64,000 bases of DNA from Bowmanella denitrificans (GCF_002887595.1 NZ_PEBU01000004.1:124001-188000), one strand, 5' to 3'. Positions 16,274 through 26,657 are shown, counted from the stretch's first letter. A program made the numbers and translations. The notes: generated by a model from the letters alone, not told the origin.

Positions 16274-19200
16274 TTAATTGGCGTTTATATCCCTGGCCGG
16301 GGTGTTGACATCAGGCAGGGGAGAAGCGTTTAAATCTGGTACTGGCTTATCCTGTAATTGTTGCTTCAGGTAGCTTAATGCCTGCTGCAATTGTGCGTCC
16401 TGCCCCGCAAATGTGCTATGTGGCAGATTGTCCACTTCCACATCAGGCTCTACGCCATAGCCTTCCACTATCCAGCGACCATCCATGGCGTACTGGGCGA
16501 ACTCGGCGACCCTGGCCATGCCATTGTCTGCCAAACGATTACGGCCCGTTAGCCAAACCCCCGCACCCGCGGTGCGCTTGCCAATCACAGGGGCAAGCTC
16601 CAGCGCTTTGATGGCGGCCGTGAAGGTTTCACCATCTGAATAGGTGTACTGATCCGCCAGTACCGCCAGATGACCGCGAAAAGCTGCCTGCATGTTGGTG
16701 TAGGCTTCCCCCCGGGTGTTCTGCCAGAAAGCCCAGGCCTTGCGCATTAACTTTTCAATCAGCCAGCTATCAATATTGCCGCCGCGGTTACGGCGTACGT
16801 CTATGATTAAGCCCTTTTTATCGAAGTTTGCATAGAACTCGCGGGCAAATTCTGCGATATCGTTGCCGCCCATGGCGTAAATATGTAAGTAACCAAAATC
16901 CGGATTGGCTTGTTCAACCAACTTGCGGTTGTGGTTGACCCAGTCCAGGTACTGTAAACGATTCGCTTCGCCACTACTGATGGGGGTCACCACGGTTTTG
17001 TGAAGCTGCTTGCCGCGCTTAAGTTCCAGCAATACCTGTTTGTTGAGTTGATTACGCAGGACCTGGTAAAGCTGACCTATATCGCTAATGGGCTGGCCAT
17101 TTACTGCCTGAATCAGATCGCCGTTTTGCGCATCCACACCGGGTTTTGACAGCGGTGAAGCACGTTCTGGGAGTTCCGGGTCGGAAACATAAATGTGCGC
17201 GATTTCCACACCCTCTTTGCTTTGTCGGAACTCGGCGCCCAGGGATGCGGCTCTGGGTCTGTCGCTATCGGTGGGCATATCGCCCCCCCTGACCTGTGAG
17301 TGCAGGGTGTTCAGCTCACCCATCATTTGTGCAAACACATCGTTCAGCTCATGACGGTCGGTAATGCGTGCCAGCAGTGGCTGGTATTTTTCCTGCACTT
17401 TCGCCCAGTCCACACCGCGCATGCGTTTATCAAACAGCGAATCTCTGTGCATCAGCCAGGCATCGTGAAACATCTGCTGCCATTCCTGTTTGGGCGACAG
17501 CAACATTTGCCAGTCCTGACCGTTAATCTTGTTATCCTTGGCATCGCCTGGGAACTTCTGCTTGGCATCGACAATAAAGATATTGCCGTTATCATTACCT
17601 TGTTTACGCACTAATAGTTTTTTACCGTCGGATGACAGGCTAAATTCTTCCACTGCGTCGGTAAAGGTTTCCACTTTGGCGTCAGGGTCAATAGCAATAG
17701 ATTTCAACAGGGGCTTTGTGCCGGGTTCACTGACCTGATCGATCAGGTACAGGTAATCCTGGCCTGCCTGCAGCGCTTGATAATTACCGGCTGGCACCGG
17801 CACCTGCCAGAGTCGTTTGTCGGCATTTTGCCAGTCAAATGCAGCTGTGGCCGAATGCTTATCGGCCTTTTTGTCTATATTCTCTTTTTTGTCCTGAGGC
17901 TGGTCTTGCCCTGGTTTATCCATCAACTCATTGCTGGGCTGAAATGGGAAGGTCGCATCTTTATCCAGCGCCAGAGCAAAGATTTGGCTGCGTCGGTCAA
18001 ATGCGGGCCCCATATTACGGTCCCCCCAGGGGGAGCTTGGAGTAGCAACAAAATGACGATTGGACAGAAAATACAGCCATTTCCCATCCTGGCTAAAAGT
18101 AGGGGCATAGGACTCGTACTTTTCTGAGGTCAGGATTTGGGTTTTGTTTTGCTTAATGTCGAAAAGGGTTATCTGACTGCGGTTCTTATCAAGACCGTTA
18201 CCGGCAATGGCCAGTAGTTGACTGTCGGCCGACCAGCTTATGCTGGATACGGGCGATAACCCTGCATAGCCACTGAGGATCTTGCGATTTTTGCCGCTAG
18301 TTAACTCCAGTAACCAGACATTACCATTCTTATCGTCATGTACCAGTGATGTACCGTCTGGCGACAGGCTCAGATTCCATCTGTAGGTATTGCCATCTTT
18401 AGTGAGTTGCTTTGCCGCACCGGAACCATCCGCGGCATAGCGCCAAATTTCCATCTCACCGCTGGCATCATTAAAGGCGTACACCCATTTGCCATCATGA
18501 CTCAACAAGGCATTGCGGCTACGGGAGTTTTTGGGCGTGTCCACCTCCACCAGACGGGATTTGTCGATGCCAGCAATGGCAATTCGCCCCCTGGCTGTCA
18601 GTACCGCTTTTTGTTGCTCGCCAGCCAAGGTGCTGGAGGTCAGATAACGAAGTGGTTTGTTTTCCCACTGTTCACGTAAGTGAGGAAAATCAGAGGTAAG
18701 ATCCAGTGGCACCACCTTTAACTGATTGCTGGTCAGATCCAGCACCTGAATATCGGCGCCTAACTGAAATACCAGCTTGTCGCCGCTTAGGCTGGCATGG
18801 CGCACGGTATAATCAGTAAAGCGGGTGACTTGTTCCACCGCACTGCCATCGGTATTCATTCGCCAGATATTGTCAGAGCCGCTGGCATCGCTGATAAAGT
18901 AAAGTTTACCGCCATGCAGCATTGGACCGCGCACTGAACCCTCATGCTGAGTGGTAAGTGGTGTTGCTTCTTGATTCGAATCCGGTTGGAAGTGCCAAAG
19001 CTCGCCCGTGGCGCCGCCCCGATACTGGCGGGTATTGTCGGTGGAAATCTGCAACCCAAACTGACTGAAGAACAGGTTTTTACCCTGGCTGTCCAACACA
19101 CCGTCCACGGCATCAGCCACTTGCAATACTTCGGTCGTGAGGTCGCGCGGATTGACCTTAACCAGATTCCAACTGTTAGACATGCCGGTGCGCCCGGTTG

Positions 19201-19561
19201 TGCTGTATAACACTTGTCCTTCTGCGGTCCAGCCATGCACTTTCACCTGAGCTTGCTCAAAGGTAATCCGCTTGGCTACGCCACCTTGCAGAGGTAATAC
19301 ATAGACCTCATTGGCCCCTTCGTAGTTGGCGACAAAAGCCACTTGTTGTCCATCTGGGGAAATCGCTGCCTGAGTTTCCTCTGCTGGGTGCGTGGTCAGG
19401 CGTCTGGCCTGTGGCTGGTTTAATCCGGCTACCCATAAATCGCCTTCGGCTGTAAATACCAAAGTATCGCCTTGCAAGGCGGGAAAGCGGTAGTAGCCTT
19501 CAGCGGCAAGGCCAGTGAAACTGGCACCAAACAGCATAGTGGCAAGGAGTTTTCTTTTCAT
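16274..19561 (-). CDS. Tricorn-like S41 family serine protease
   Basis: A 1095-residue exported peptidase. Signal peptide 1-19 (ending GLAA). Residues 20-600 hold PD40/WD40-like propeller blades with repeated SPDGQQVAFV, SHDGKWVYAF, SPDGTSLVHD and SQDGKWLYFL motifs. Helical linker and core segments follow, then a PDZ domain (about 800-890, GDLIQAVNGQPIS) and a C-terminal S41 catalytic domain. The nucleophile is probably the Ser of YSDGETF, as in archaeal tricorn; GLIIDVRRNRGG is the typical S41 strand. Family members degrade short peptides passed through the propeller. Given the signal peptide it acts in the periplasm, possibly on peptides released by proteasome-independent proteolysis or taken up as food. 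Confidence 0.92.
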   Translation of the reverse strand: MKRKLLATMLFGASFTGLAAEGYYRFPALQGDTLVFTAEGDLWVAGLNQPQARRLTTHPAEETQAAISPDGQQVAFVANYEGANEVYVLPLQGGVAKRITFEQAQVKVHGWTAEGQVLYSTTGRTGMSNSWNLVKVNPRDLTTEVLQVADAVDGVLDSQGKNLFFSQFGLQISTDNTRQYRGGATGELWHFQPDSNQEATPLTTQHEGSVRGPMLHGGKLYFISDASGSDNIWRMNTDGSAVEQVTRFTDYTVRHASLSGDKLVFQLGADIQVLDLTSNQLKVVPLDLTSDFPHLREQWENKPLRYLTSSTLAGEQQKAVLTARGRIAIAGIDKSRLVEVDTPKNSRSRNALLSHDGKWVYAFNDASGEMEIWRYAADGSGAAKQLTKDGNTYRWNLSLSPDGTSLVHDDKNGNVWLLELTSGKNRKILSGYAGLSPVSSISWSADSQLLAIAGNGLDKNRSQITLFDIKQNKTQILTSEKYESYAPTFSQDGKWLYFLSNRHFVATPSSPWGDRNMGPAFDRRSQIFALALDKDATFPFQPSNELMDKPGQDQPQDKKENIDKKADKHSATAAFDWQNADKRLWQVPVPAGNYQALQAGQDYLYLIDQVSEPGTKPLLKSIAIDPDAKVETFTDAVEEFSLSSDGKKLLVRKQGNDNGNIFIVDAKQKFPGDAKDNKINGQDWQMLLSPKQEWQQMFHDAWLMHRDSLFDKRMRGVDWAKVQEKYQPLLARITDRHELNDVFAQMMGELNTLHSQVRGGDMPTDSDRPRAASLGAEFRQSKEGVEIAHIYVSDPELPERASPLSKPGVDAQNGDLIQAVNGQPISDIGQLYQVLRNQLNKQVLLELKRGKQLHKTVVTPISSGEANRLQYLDWVNHNRKLVEQANPDFGYLHIYAMGGNDIAEFAREFYANFDKKGLIIDVRRNRGGNIDSWLIEKLMRKAWAFWQNTRGEAYTNMQAAFRGHLAVLADQYTYSDGETFTAAIKALELAPVIGKRTAGAGVWLTGRNRLADNGMARVAEFAQYAMDGRWIVEGYGVEPDVEVDNLPHSTFAGQDAQLQQALSYLKQQLQDKPVPDLNASPLPDVNTPARDINAN

Positions 19562-19684
19562 GGAGGTGTCCTTCGGGCTTTTATCGTTGTTATGTCAAAA
19601 GGACCAGACTAGGGCAGGGAATGGCTCTTGTGAAGCCGGACCTGTCGCAAAACTGTAACAGGATGTCGCAACATTTCTGGCGTG

Positions 19685-20545
19685 CTAGAACAGACTTTCC
19701 TGGCTACTCAGGCGAGGCAAATTCAATTGCACCGGCGCTGGGGAATGTGGCCATTCCCGGAAAAATTGTTCTGCCAGCCAGGGCGCCTGACTGTTGTCGG
19801 CCTGGTGGAAGAATACAAAGGGAGTTTTGCCTTGCTCCAGCCACTGTTGGAGCTTAGCGTACCAGCTTTGATAGAAAATACGGTTGGCATGCAGCTCGGG
19901 ATGGCCAACAAAACGTACTACAGGGCGCTGGCCTGTGGCAATGACATTGACCGGCACTCGGGGCTTTTTCATTTTTACTTGCCCCAATAAACCCTGATGA
20001 CCGGGGGCGCTGAACAGGCCGCGAGTATCCATGATCACCCTGTTGACACCAAACTTCATCAGTAAGCGATTAAATTGCCGCTCCTCTTCACCCTTGGCAA
20101 AAAATGCCGGATGGCGCACTTCTACTGCATAGTGAAAATCTTCGGGCAACAAACGTAAAAAGTATTCGAGTCGCCCCAGATGCGCAGGGGAAAAGCGCGC
20201 AGGAAGTTGCAACATCAGGCAACCTGTCTGTGCCGCCAAAGGACGAAAGCGGGTGAGGAAAGTGTCCAGCTCCGGCTCGATATCGCTAAGTAACTTGTGA
20301 TGGCTGATACTTTGATGAAATTTGAAACAAAAGCGGAAGTTTTCCGCCACAGATTGTTGCCAGCGATGCAGGGTGGCGGTATCCGGAATCTGATAGAAAC
20401 TGGTATTGCCTTCTACCGAATTAAACAGGCGGCTGTAATGGTACAGGCTTTGTCCCTGACCGCTGCTTGCCGGAAACAATGTGCCTGTCCAGGCATCCAT
20501 GTGCCACATAGGACAACCGCTAAACAGGGCGCTGGTTTGTTGCAT
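19685..20545 (-). CDS. yecE: YecE/DUF72 family protein
   Basis: A 286-residue DUF72 protein. Conserved blocks are visible: FNSVEGNTSFYQIPD, FRFCFKFHQSISH, LQLPARFSPAHL, YAVEVRHPAFFAKGEEE, VNRVIMDTRG and the C-terminal SSQESLF. The E. coli homologue has the same blocks and is also near aspS. The biochemical role is unknown; the fold is a TIM-barrel-like domain. I use the ATG at 20545, since a TTG 63 bp upstream would add residues absent from the family. It is divergent from aspS with about 175 bp between starts. Confidence 0.88.
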   Translation of the reverse strand: MQQTSALFSGCPMWHMDAWTGTLFPASSGQGQSLYHYSRLFNSVEGNTSFYQIPDTATLHRWQQSVAENFRFCFKFHQSISHHKLLSDIEPELDTFLTRFRPLAAQTGCLMLQLPARFSPAHLGRLEYFLRLLPEDFHYAVEVRHPAFFAKGEEERQFNRLLMKFGVNRVIMDTRGLFSAPGHQGLLGQVKMKKPRVPVNVIATGQRPVVRFVGHPELHANRIFYQSWYAKLQQWLEQGKTPFVFFHQADNSQAPWLAEQFFREWPHSPAPVQLNLPRLSSQESLF

Positions 20546-20644
20546 GACAACGTCTGATGCTGGATTTCGGGGCACACAGTCTAACAAAGATACCAACAGT
20601 TGTGACAAGCCCGTGGTACACCTCGCATATTCAGTTGGTTTGGG

Positions 20645-20650
20645 TATACT
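20645..20650 (+). promoter_or_regulatory. Candidate -10 box for aspS
   Basis: TATACT preceded by TGGG (weak extended -10) lies about 70 bp before the aspS start. No convincing -35 element is seen 17 bp upstream. Confidence 0.4.
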
Positions 20651-20719
20651 ATGCGGCCTTTGGTACAGGCATTTTCTCGGCTATTTCAGGGCCGACTTTT
20701 CAAATACAAGGTTTTATTC

Positions 20720-22480
20720 ATGCGCACAGACTATTGCGGCAACATCAATGCATCCCATATTGGTCAGGAAGTAACCCTGACAGGCTGGGTAAACCGTCGA
20801 CGTGATCTGGGAGGGGTTATTTTCCTCGATCTGCGTGATCGTCAGGGCATAGTGCAGGTTGTGTACGATCCGGATTTAGTTGAGGTGTTCGAGCAGGCCA
20901 ATAAAGTGCGCAATGAATTTTGCGTGCAGGTCAAGGGACTGGTGCGTGCCCGTCCGGAAGGCCAGGTTAATAAAGACATGAGTACCGGCGAGATTGAAAT
21001 TCTGGGTAAAGGCCTGACGGTATTAAATAAAGCTGCGCCGCTGCCGCTGGATTTCAATCAGGACAACTCAGAAGAGCAGCGCCTTAAATACCGTTACCTT
21101 GACTTACGTCGTCCGCTGATGACCCAACGTCTGATGTTCCGTGCCAGGGTAACGGGCGCAGTGCGTCGTTATCTTGAAGAGCAGGGTTTTCTTGATATTG
21201 AAACCCCGATTTTGACCAAAGCGACCCCAGAAGGAGCCCGCGACTATCTGGTGCCAAGCCGAACCCATAAAGGCGAATTTTTTGCTCTGCCGCAATCACC
21301 ACAGCTGTTCAAACAATTGCTGATGATGTCGGGCATGGACCGTTACTACCAGATTGTAAAATGTTTCCGCGATGAAGACTTGCGTGCCGATCGGCAACCG
21401 GAATTTACCCAGATTGATATTGAGACGTCCTTCCTGGATGCCGATGGGGTAATGTCGATCACCGAAGGCATGATCAGAAGTTTATTCATTGATTTACTCA
21501 ATGTTGACCTGGGCGACTTCCCGCGTATGACCTACGCAGAAGCGATGCAGCGTTACGGCAGCGACAAGCCGGACCTGCGTAACCCGCTGGAACTGACCGA
21601 TGTGGCCGATTTACTTAAGGACGTGGAATTTAAAGTATTCAGTGGTCCGGCTAACGACCCCAAAGGCCGTGTGACGGTGATCCGCGTGCCGGGTGGTGCT
21701 ACGCTATCCCGCAAGCAATTGGATGATTACGGTAGCTTTGTCGGTATCTATGGTGCTAAGGGCTTAGCCTGGTTGAAGGTTAACGATAAAGCCGCCGGCA
21801 TGGAAGGCTTGCAATCACCTATTCTGAAATTCCTCGGTGAAGAGGTGGCCAATGCCTTATTGGCCCGCACTGGCGCTGAATCCGGCGATATTCTGCTATT
21901 TGGCGCCGATTCTGCGCGGGTAGTGACAGAAGCGTTGGGTGCACTGCGTCTGAAACTGGGTGAGGATCTGAATCTGCTGCAAGGGGAATGGCGCCCATTG
22001 TGGGTAGTTGACTTCCCTATGTTCGAAGAAGTAGATGGTCAGTTGTATGCGCTGCATCATCCGTTTACCTCGCCCCGCGATATGACACCGGAGCAACTGG
22101 CAGCCGATCCGCAAAATGCCGTCTCCAATGCCTATGATATGGTGTTAAACGGCGTGGAACTGGGTGGTGGCTCTGTGCGTATTCATGACCAGGCCATGCA
22201 GGCCGAGGTCTTCCGCATTCTGGGCATCAGTGATGAAGAAGCGCAACTGAAGTTTGGTTTTCTGCTTGAAGCGCTGCGCTATGGTGCTCCGCCGCATGCT
22301 GGTCTGGCCTTTGGTTTGGACCGTATGGTGATGCTGATGGTTGGTGCGACCTCTATCCGTGATGTGATGGCCTTCCCCAAAACCACCACTGCAGCCTGTC
22401 CGTTGACCGATGCACCATCACCGGCCAATCCGGATGCTTTGAAAGAACTGGCAATCCAGACCGTTAAAACCAGTCAATGA
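20720..22480 (+). CDS. aspS: Aspartyl-tRNA synthetase
   Basis: A 586-residue class II synthetase that charges tRNA-Asp with aspartate in the cytoplasm. The start is the ATG at 20720 with AAGG upstream; an earlier in-frame ATG would add 23 non-family residues. The anticodon-binding OB fold starts with [11 protein letters not shown] and FLDLRDR. The class II motifs are visible: motif 2 [16 protein letters not shown] and motif 3 [14 protein letters not shown] bacterial insertion (GAD) domain occupies about 285-420. Length matches the E. coli enzyme. The stop overlaps the nudB start (ATGA), forming an operon. Confidence 0.98.
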   Translation: MRTDYCGNINASHIGQEVTLTGWVNRRRDLGGVIFLDLRDRQGIVQVVYDPDLVEVFEQANKVRNEFCVQVKGLVRARPEGQVNKDMSTGEIEILGKGLTVLNKAAPLPLDFNQDNSEEQRLKYRYLDLRRPLMTQRLMFRARVTGAVRRYLEEQGFLDIETPILTKATPEGARDYLVPSRTHKGEFFALPQSPQLFKQLLMMSGMDRYYQIVKCFRDEDLRADRQPEFTQIDIETSFLDADGVMSITEGMIRSLFIDLLNVDLGDFPRMTYAEAMQRYGSDKPDLRNPLELTDVADLLKDVEFKVFSGPANDPKGRVTVIRVPGGATLSRKQLDDYGSFVGIYGAKGLAWLKVNDKAAGMEGLQSPILKFLGEEVANALLARTGAESGDILLFGADSARVVTEALGALRLKLGEDLNLLQGEWRPLWVVDFPMFEEVDGQLYALHHPFTSPRDMTPEQLAADPQNAVSNAYDMVLNGVELGGGSVRIHDQAMQAEVFRILGISDEEAQLKFGFLLEALRYGAPPHAGLAFGLDRMVMLMVGATSIRDVMAFPKTTTAACPLTDAPSPANPDALKELAIQTVKTSQ

Positions 22481-22920
22481 TATTTAAACAGCCGCGCTCG
22501 GTGTTGGTCGTGATTTATGACGACCAACACCGGGTGCTGGTGATGCAGCGTCTGGACGATGCTAGCTTCTGGCAATCGGTCACCGGCTCGATGGAAACTG
22601 GCGAGCAGCCCATTGAAACTGCATGTCGCGAGGTATGGGAAGAGACCGGTATCGATGTGCGTGCACTGGGCTACACATTGATTGACAGCCGTCAGGTTAA
22701 CGAGTATGAGATCCGGCCAGCCTGGCGGCATCGATACGAACCCGGTGTTACCCGCAACACTGAATATGTATTTAGTCTTAAGGTCAGAAGCGGGCAGACG
22801 GTCCGTTTGTCCGAGCATAGCCAGTTTGTTTGGTTACCCTGGTCTGATGCCGCCGCCAAGGTCTGGTCCGCCACTAATCGCCAGGCTATTCAGCATCTGG
22901 GCAAAGACTGGGGGGCGTAG
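22477..22920 (+). CDS. nudB: Dihydroneopterin triphosphate diphosphatase
   Basis: A 147-residue Nudix hydrolase that removes pyrophosphate from dihydroneopterin triphosphate, a folate-pathway step. The Nudix box is complete: [13 protein letters not shown] then [11 protein letters not shown] at about 37-60. The family-typical WQSVTGS and [17 protein letters not shown] segments are present. The ATGA overlap with aspS implies translational coupling. In E. coli the same neighbour order occurs, but yebC normally separates nudB from ruvC; here ruvC starts 2 bp after the nudB stop. Confidence 0.95.
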   Translation: MIFKQPRSVLVVIYDDQHRVLVMQRLDDASFWQSVTGSMETGEQPIETACREVWEETGIDVRALGYTLIDSRQVNEYEIRPAWRHRYEPGVTRNTEYVFSLKVRSGQTVRLSEHSQFVWLPWSDAAAKVWSATNRQAIQHLGKDWGA

Positions 22921-22922
22921 TT

Positions 22923-23447
22923 ATGAGCATTATTCTGGGCATTGATCCCGGCTCCCGCATTACCGGCTATGGCATAATTCGCCAGATTGGCAGTAAGTTT
23001 GAATATCTGGGCAGCGGTTGTATCCGTTTACCTGATGGCGCATTGCCAGAGCGACTGCAGCAAATTTACAACGGTATTACCGAACTTATCACCCAATACC
23101 AGCCCAACCAGATGGCCGTGGAACAGGTATTTCTGGCCCGCAACCCGGATTCGGCGCTGAAATTAGGGCAGGCCCGCGGTGCGGCTATTGTCGGTGCCAC
23201 CAATCAGGGGCTGGATGTATTTGAGTACTCGGCCAGACAGATAAAACAGGCGGTGGTGGGCAAAGGCAGTGCCACCAAAGAACAGGTACAGCACATGGTG
23301 ACCTACCTGTTGAAGCTGCCCGGCAAACCGCAGGCCGATGCTGCAGATGCTCTGGCTGTGGCGCTTTGTCATGGTCACACTAACCAGAGCCTGGTCAAAC
23401 TGGCAGGCCAGGCCAGTAAAACCGTACGAGGCCGGTTAAGACGATAG
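22923..23447 (+). CDS. ruvC: Holliday junction resolvase RuvC
   Basis: A 174-residue endonuclease that cuts Holliday junctions in complex with RuvAB. The four acidic catalytic residues are visible: Asp7 in [12 protein letters not shown], Glu in MAVEQVF (about 66), and the Asp pair in [14 protein letters not shown] (about 138 and 141). Length is typical. It starts 2 bp after nudB, so it is cotranscribed with aspS-nudB. A 266-bp gap with a degenerate inverted-repeat element separates it from ruvA. Confidence 0.98.
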   Translation: MSIILGIDPGSRITGYGIIRQIGSKFEYLGSGCIRLPDGALPERLQQIYNGITELITQYQPNQMAVEQVFLARNPDSALKLGQARGAAIVGATNQGLDVFEYSARQIKQAVVGKGSATKEQVQHMVTYLLKLPGKPQADAADALAVALCHGHTNQSLVKLAGQASKTVRGRLRR

Positions 23448-23460
23448 TGGTATCTGACCG

Positions 23461-23691
23461 TAACCAAAAAGACACAGGTTACGCGGAGAGACAGGATGTG
23501 GAAGAGAATCAAATGACCAAAGGTATCTGCACAATGCGTAATGCCAAAAACCTAAGCTCAGAGTGTGTTTGCAGTGGCAGGCAGAATTAACAAACACATA
23601 AATGCCTGGTTTGGGTTTCGACCAGGTAGCAATAGCCAGCAGGAAGAAATTAAATTTCTCATACTCTTTGCCCTCTGTGTCACTGTGGTTA
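23461..23691. repeat. Degenerate inverted-repeat element between ruvC and ruvA
   Basis: TAACCAAAAAGACACAG at 23461-23477 and, inverted, TAACCACAGTGACACAG at 23675-23691 match at 14 of 17 positions. They bound 231 bp with no gene. The layout resembles a small non-autonomous element or an interspersed intergenic repeat; no target-site duplication is evident. Confidence 0.45.
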
Positions 23692-23713
23692 CAACCAATA
23701 GAAAGGAAAAACA

Positions 23714-24334
23714 ATGATAGGTCGGATTCGCGGTGTGTTAATTGAAAAACAGCCACCGGAAATTCTTATTGAGGCGGCAGGTGTGGGATATGAAATTCAG
23801 TTGCCCATGACCAGCTTCTACCAGTTACCGGATCTTGGTTTGGAGGCTATTGTTTATACCCATTTTGTGGTGCGCGAAGATGCACAGCTGTTATTTGGTT
23901 TTGCCACCAAAGCCGAGCGTGCACTGTTTCGGGAACTGATCAAAGCCAATGGGGTAGGACCCAAACTGGCATTGACCATTTTATCCGGCATGTCTGCCAG
24001 TCAGTTTGTATATTGCGTGCAGAGCCAGGATGTCAATGCGTTGATCAAGTTGCCGGGGGTGGGGCGCAAAACGGCGGAACGGTTGCTGGTGGAAATGAAA
24101 GACCGGTTGGCACACTTTATCGGTGACGAGCATCAGGCATTTGCCCTTGCCGCGCAGTCTGGTCCGGTAGAAAATACCTTTGTGGTATCGGACGATCCTC
24201 GTGATGAAGCCATCAGCGCCCTGGTGGCCCTTGGCTATAAACCGGCGCAGGCGGAAAAAACCGTAAAAGGTTTATATAAGGAAGGAACAAGTTCCGAACA
24301 ACTGATTCGTGACGCCTTGCGCTCTATGCTGTAA
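23714..24334 (+). CDS. ruvA: Holliday junction branch-migration protein RuvA
   Basis: A 206-residue DNA-binding subunit that holds the four-way junction in a tetramer and loads RuvB. Domain I OB fold ([21 protein letters not shown]), domain II with two helix-hairpin-helix motifs ([15 protein letters not shown] and [16 protein letters not shown]), and a C-terminal RuvB-binding domain ([21 protein letters not shown]). AAGGA lies upstream of the ATG. The ruvB gene follows after 32 bp. Confidence 0.98.
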   Translation: MIGRIRGVLIEKQPPEILIEAAGVGYEIQLPMTSFYQLPDLGLEAIVYTHFVVREDAQLLFGFATKAERALFRELIKANGVGPKLALTILSGMSASQFVYCVQSQDVNALIKLPGVGRKTAERLLVEMKDRLAHFIGDEHQAFALAAQSGPVENTFVVSDDPRDEAISALVALGYKPAQAEKTVKGLYKEGTSSEQLIRDALRSML

Positions 24335-24366
24335 CCCATTGTCACATGATTCCAGACAGGTAAAAC

Positions 24367-25374
24367 ATGATCGAAGCAGACAGATTGATTCAACCCACCG
24401 CCAGCCAGGAAGACGAAGCCGTTGATCGGGCTATACGCCCTAAAATGCTGGCCGATTACACGGGTCAGGATCATGTGCGTGAACAAATGGAGATCTTTAT
24501 TCAGGCGGCCAGAAAGCGCCAGGACGCCTTGGATCATCTGCTGATATTTGGCCCGCCTGGATTAGGCAAAACCACCCTGGCCAATATTGTGGCCAACGAG
24601 ATGGGGGTGAATATTAAAACCACCTCAGGACCCGTGCTGGAGAAAGCCGGTGATTTAGCTGCCTTGCTGACCAATCTGGAAGCCCATGATGTGCTGTTTA
24701 TTGACGAGATCCATCGGCTTAGCCCTGTAGTGGAAGAGATTTTGTATCCGGCAATGGAAGACTACCAACTGGATATTATGATTGGTGAGGGACCTGCTGC
24801 CCGTTCCATAAAGCTGGATCTGCCGCCGTTTACTTTGGTGGGTGCCACTACCAGAGCCGGCTCCTTGACTTCTCCGCTGCGCGACCGTTTTGGCATTGTA
24901 CAGCGTTTAGAATTTTACAATGTACGTGATCTGACCCAGATAGTGCAGCGCTCAGCCAGCTATCTGAATCTGGCTATGCAGGAAGAGGGGGCAGTAGAAG
25001 TGGCCAGACGCGCCCGCGGTACGCCGCGCATTGCGAACCGTTTGCTGCGCCGGGTGCGGGATTACGCAGAAATAAGAGCTGATGGCCATATTAGCCAGGA
25101 CGTGGCCGCCAAAGCACTGGATATGCTGGACGTGGACAAAGAAGGCTTTGACTATATGGACAGAAAGCTGCTAAGCGCCATTATTGATAAGTTTGATGGT
25201 GGACCTGTGGGGCTGGACAATCTGGCGGCGGCCATTGGTGAAGAGAAAGACACCATAGAGGATGTGATTGAGCCGTTTTTAATTCAGCAGGGTTTTTTGC
25301 AGCGCACACCCCGTGGCCGTATCGCAACGCAGCGAGCCTTTTTACATATGGGCTTTGACCTAAATCCGGATTAG
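24367..25374 (+). CDS. ruvB: Holliday junction helicase RuvB
   Basis: A 335-residue AAA+ motor that drives branch migration. Walker [10 protein letters not shown] at about 61-69, Walker [10 protein letters not shown], sensor 1 LVGATTRAG, arginine-finger region SPLRDRFG, sensor 2 [17 protein letters not shown], and a C-terminal winged helix ending [12 protein letters not shown]. Start and length are standard. It is the last gene of the ruvAB unit. Confidence 0.98.
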   Translation: MIEADRLIQPTASQEDEAVDRAIRPKMLADYTGQDHVREQMEIFIQAARKRQDALDHLLIFGPPGLGKTTLANIVANEMGVNIKTTSGPVLEKAGDLAALLTNLEAHDVLFIDEIHRLSPVVEEILYPAMEDYQLDIMIGEGPAARSIKLDLPPFTLVGATTRAGSLTSPLRDRFGIVQRLEFYNVRDLTQIVQRSASYLNLAMQEEGAVEVARRARGTPRIANRLLRRVRDYAEIRADGHISQDVAAKALDMLDVDKEGFDYMDRKLLSAIIDKFDGGPVGLDNLAAAIGEEKDTIEDVIEPFLIQQGFLQRTPRGRIATQRAFLHMGFDLNPD

Positions 25375-25444
25375 CCGATGCTGTGATAATTGGGGCAGGG
25401 ATTGTCGACCAGCCGCTATCGCAGACATTTATAACAGGTAACTG

Positions 25445-26059
25445 TTAGCGCTTCTTAAAAGGCCAGAACAAACCTATTAATAGCATCAGACTTAAAGAGG
25501 CAGGCTCACTGATCGGTATTGATCTAACCAGTGCAATTCCTACATCCGATGCCTGATAATCTCTGGTGTAGTCCTGTATATCGCCTTCAATAGCAACAAC
25601 CGGCTCATAGTCGGTATACGCTCCCCAGACCGACCGGTAATACCCATCGCTATCTTCGTCATGGCCGAACAGAGCGGTGGTCCATGAAAAGCCGTCATTA
25701 AAGGTCAGGCCAAAGATCTGGCCAAAATGTCGGTAGTAATCTGTATCTGCGACGCTGACAAATACGCCTAGACGGGTATTTTCATCCAGAGTTGGTAGCC
25801 AGTTATACATGGGGAAAAATACCTGCATAATATTGACCACTTGCGAATTGCCAGCCAAGTGCCAGCCATCGGCTGAGTATGTGGCAAGGGCCTGGTCAAT
25901 GGACATTCCAGCGGTGACGTCCCAATGCAACCACTGCAAACCATCCCCTGTGGTTATGCTGGTGGTGGAATCGTAACTGTAACCATAGTGGCTGATAATA
26001 GCGGCAGACGCCGGGTTGCCAATACAGAACAAGACCAGCAGTAAGGTTTTAAATGACAT
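25445..26059 (-). CDS. Exported protein with PEP-CTERM-like sorting tail
   Basis: A 204-residue protein. The ATG at 26059 has a strong AAGGAG site 7 bp away; an upstream in-frame start would only add residues before the signal peptide (MSFKTLLLVLFCIGNPASA). The body has repeated Tyr/Asp-rich strands and a Trp cluster (GLQWLHWDV). This resembles PEP-CTERM proteins of unknown role in which the start of the mature region describes a DUF1566-like fold. The C-terminus, SEPASLSLMLLIGLFWPFKKR in two parts, has Glu-Pro, a membrane helix and a basic tail, a PEP-CTERM variant recognised by exosortase. No exosortase gene is in the window. Function unknown; probably surface or exopolysaccharide-associated. 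Confidence 0.7.
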   Translation of the reverse strand: MSFKTLLLVLFCIGNPASAAIISHYGYSYDSTTSITTGDGLQWLHWDVTAGMSIDQALATYSADGWHLAGNSQVVNIMQVFFPMYNWLPTLDENTRLGVFVSVADTDYYRHFGQIFGLTFNDGFSWTTALFGHDEDSDGYYRSVWGAYTDYEPVVAIEGDIQDYTRDYQASDVGIALVRSIPISEPASLSLMLLIGLFWPFKKR

Positions 26060-26121
26060 TCCTATTCTCCTTTTTCCAATAACTGCTTTGGTCAAAGCCT
26101 AGTTAATATAAATAAGAAGGC

Positions 26122-26148
26122 AAAAAAAAGCCCACCTAAAAGGTGGGC
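26122..26148 (-). terminator. Intrinsic terminator upstream of the PEP-CTERM-like gene
   Basis: GCCCACCT and AGGTGGGC flank AAA. On the minus strand the stem is followed by eight T. It faces away from ybgC and into the PEP-CTERM-like gene, so it must end a transcript that begins within 26150-26692. The rest of this 597-bp gap (26096-26692) shows no ORF; a weaker hairpin with AACCCCTT/AAGGGTT sits at about 26389-26411. Confidence 0.8.
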
Positions 26149-26263
26149 AAAAGCAACAAGTGTTGAAGGAAAAGGAAAACCCTTCCAGGGAACATGTCAA
26201 CAGGAGATGTGACACTGCATCTGGCTCTCAAAGATGAAACATCGTGCGCTAGCTCAGAATACG
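26122..26263 (-). ncRNA. Candidate small RNA or 5' leader with terminator
   Basis: On the minus strand a promoter-like pair, TTGTGC (26292-26297) and TAAAAT (26270-26275) with a 16-bp spacer, is followed by about 140 bp without an ORF that ends in an intrinsic terminator. The terminator stops about 60 bp before the PEP-CTERM-like gene. It is therefore either a free-standing sRNA, with C/U-rich single-stranded parts such as CAUCUCCUGUUGACA, or an attenuating leader of that gene. I do not recognise an Rfam family. Confidence 0.4.
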
Positions 26264-26628
26264 AAGCGTATTTTACGGCTTTTCAGTATGTGCACAATTG
26301 AGTTTTTCTGTGATTTGGCATTATTAAAACTAATGTGTAAATCTATTGTGTAAAATTGTTATTGTCATTTTTCTGAAATAAACGCCATGAACCCCTTTAA
26401 AAATAAGGGTTTGGGTTTTTGCTTGTTTTGTAATCTATTAAAAATACTATCGGCTTGGTCGTGTCTTATCGATTTATGCGGTATTAGTGGGTAGATATGC
26501 AAATGCCGCGAATAATGGTGGCTTTTATATTTTTTCATTCTGCTAATCGAGCTGGAGCATGCGCAACATAAGGAACAGGAATAAAACTTGATTGGTATGT
26601 TTTTTCATCTGTTGCGACAATCTACCTG

Positions 26629-26657
26629 TTACAGAAGATAACCAGGCTTGGTATGCT
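26629..26657 (+). promoter_or_regulatory. Candidate promoter of the tol-pal operon
   Basis: TTACAG and TATGCT with a 17-bp spacer end 36 bp before the ybgC GTG start. No other strong pair is nearby. Confidence 0.45.
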
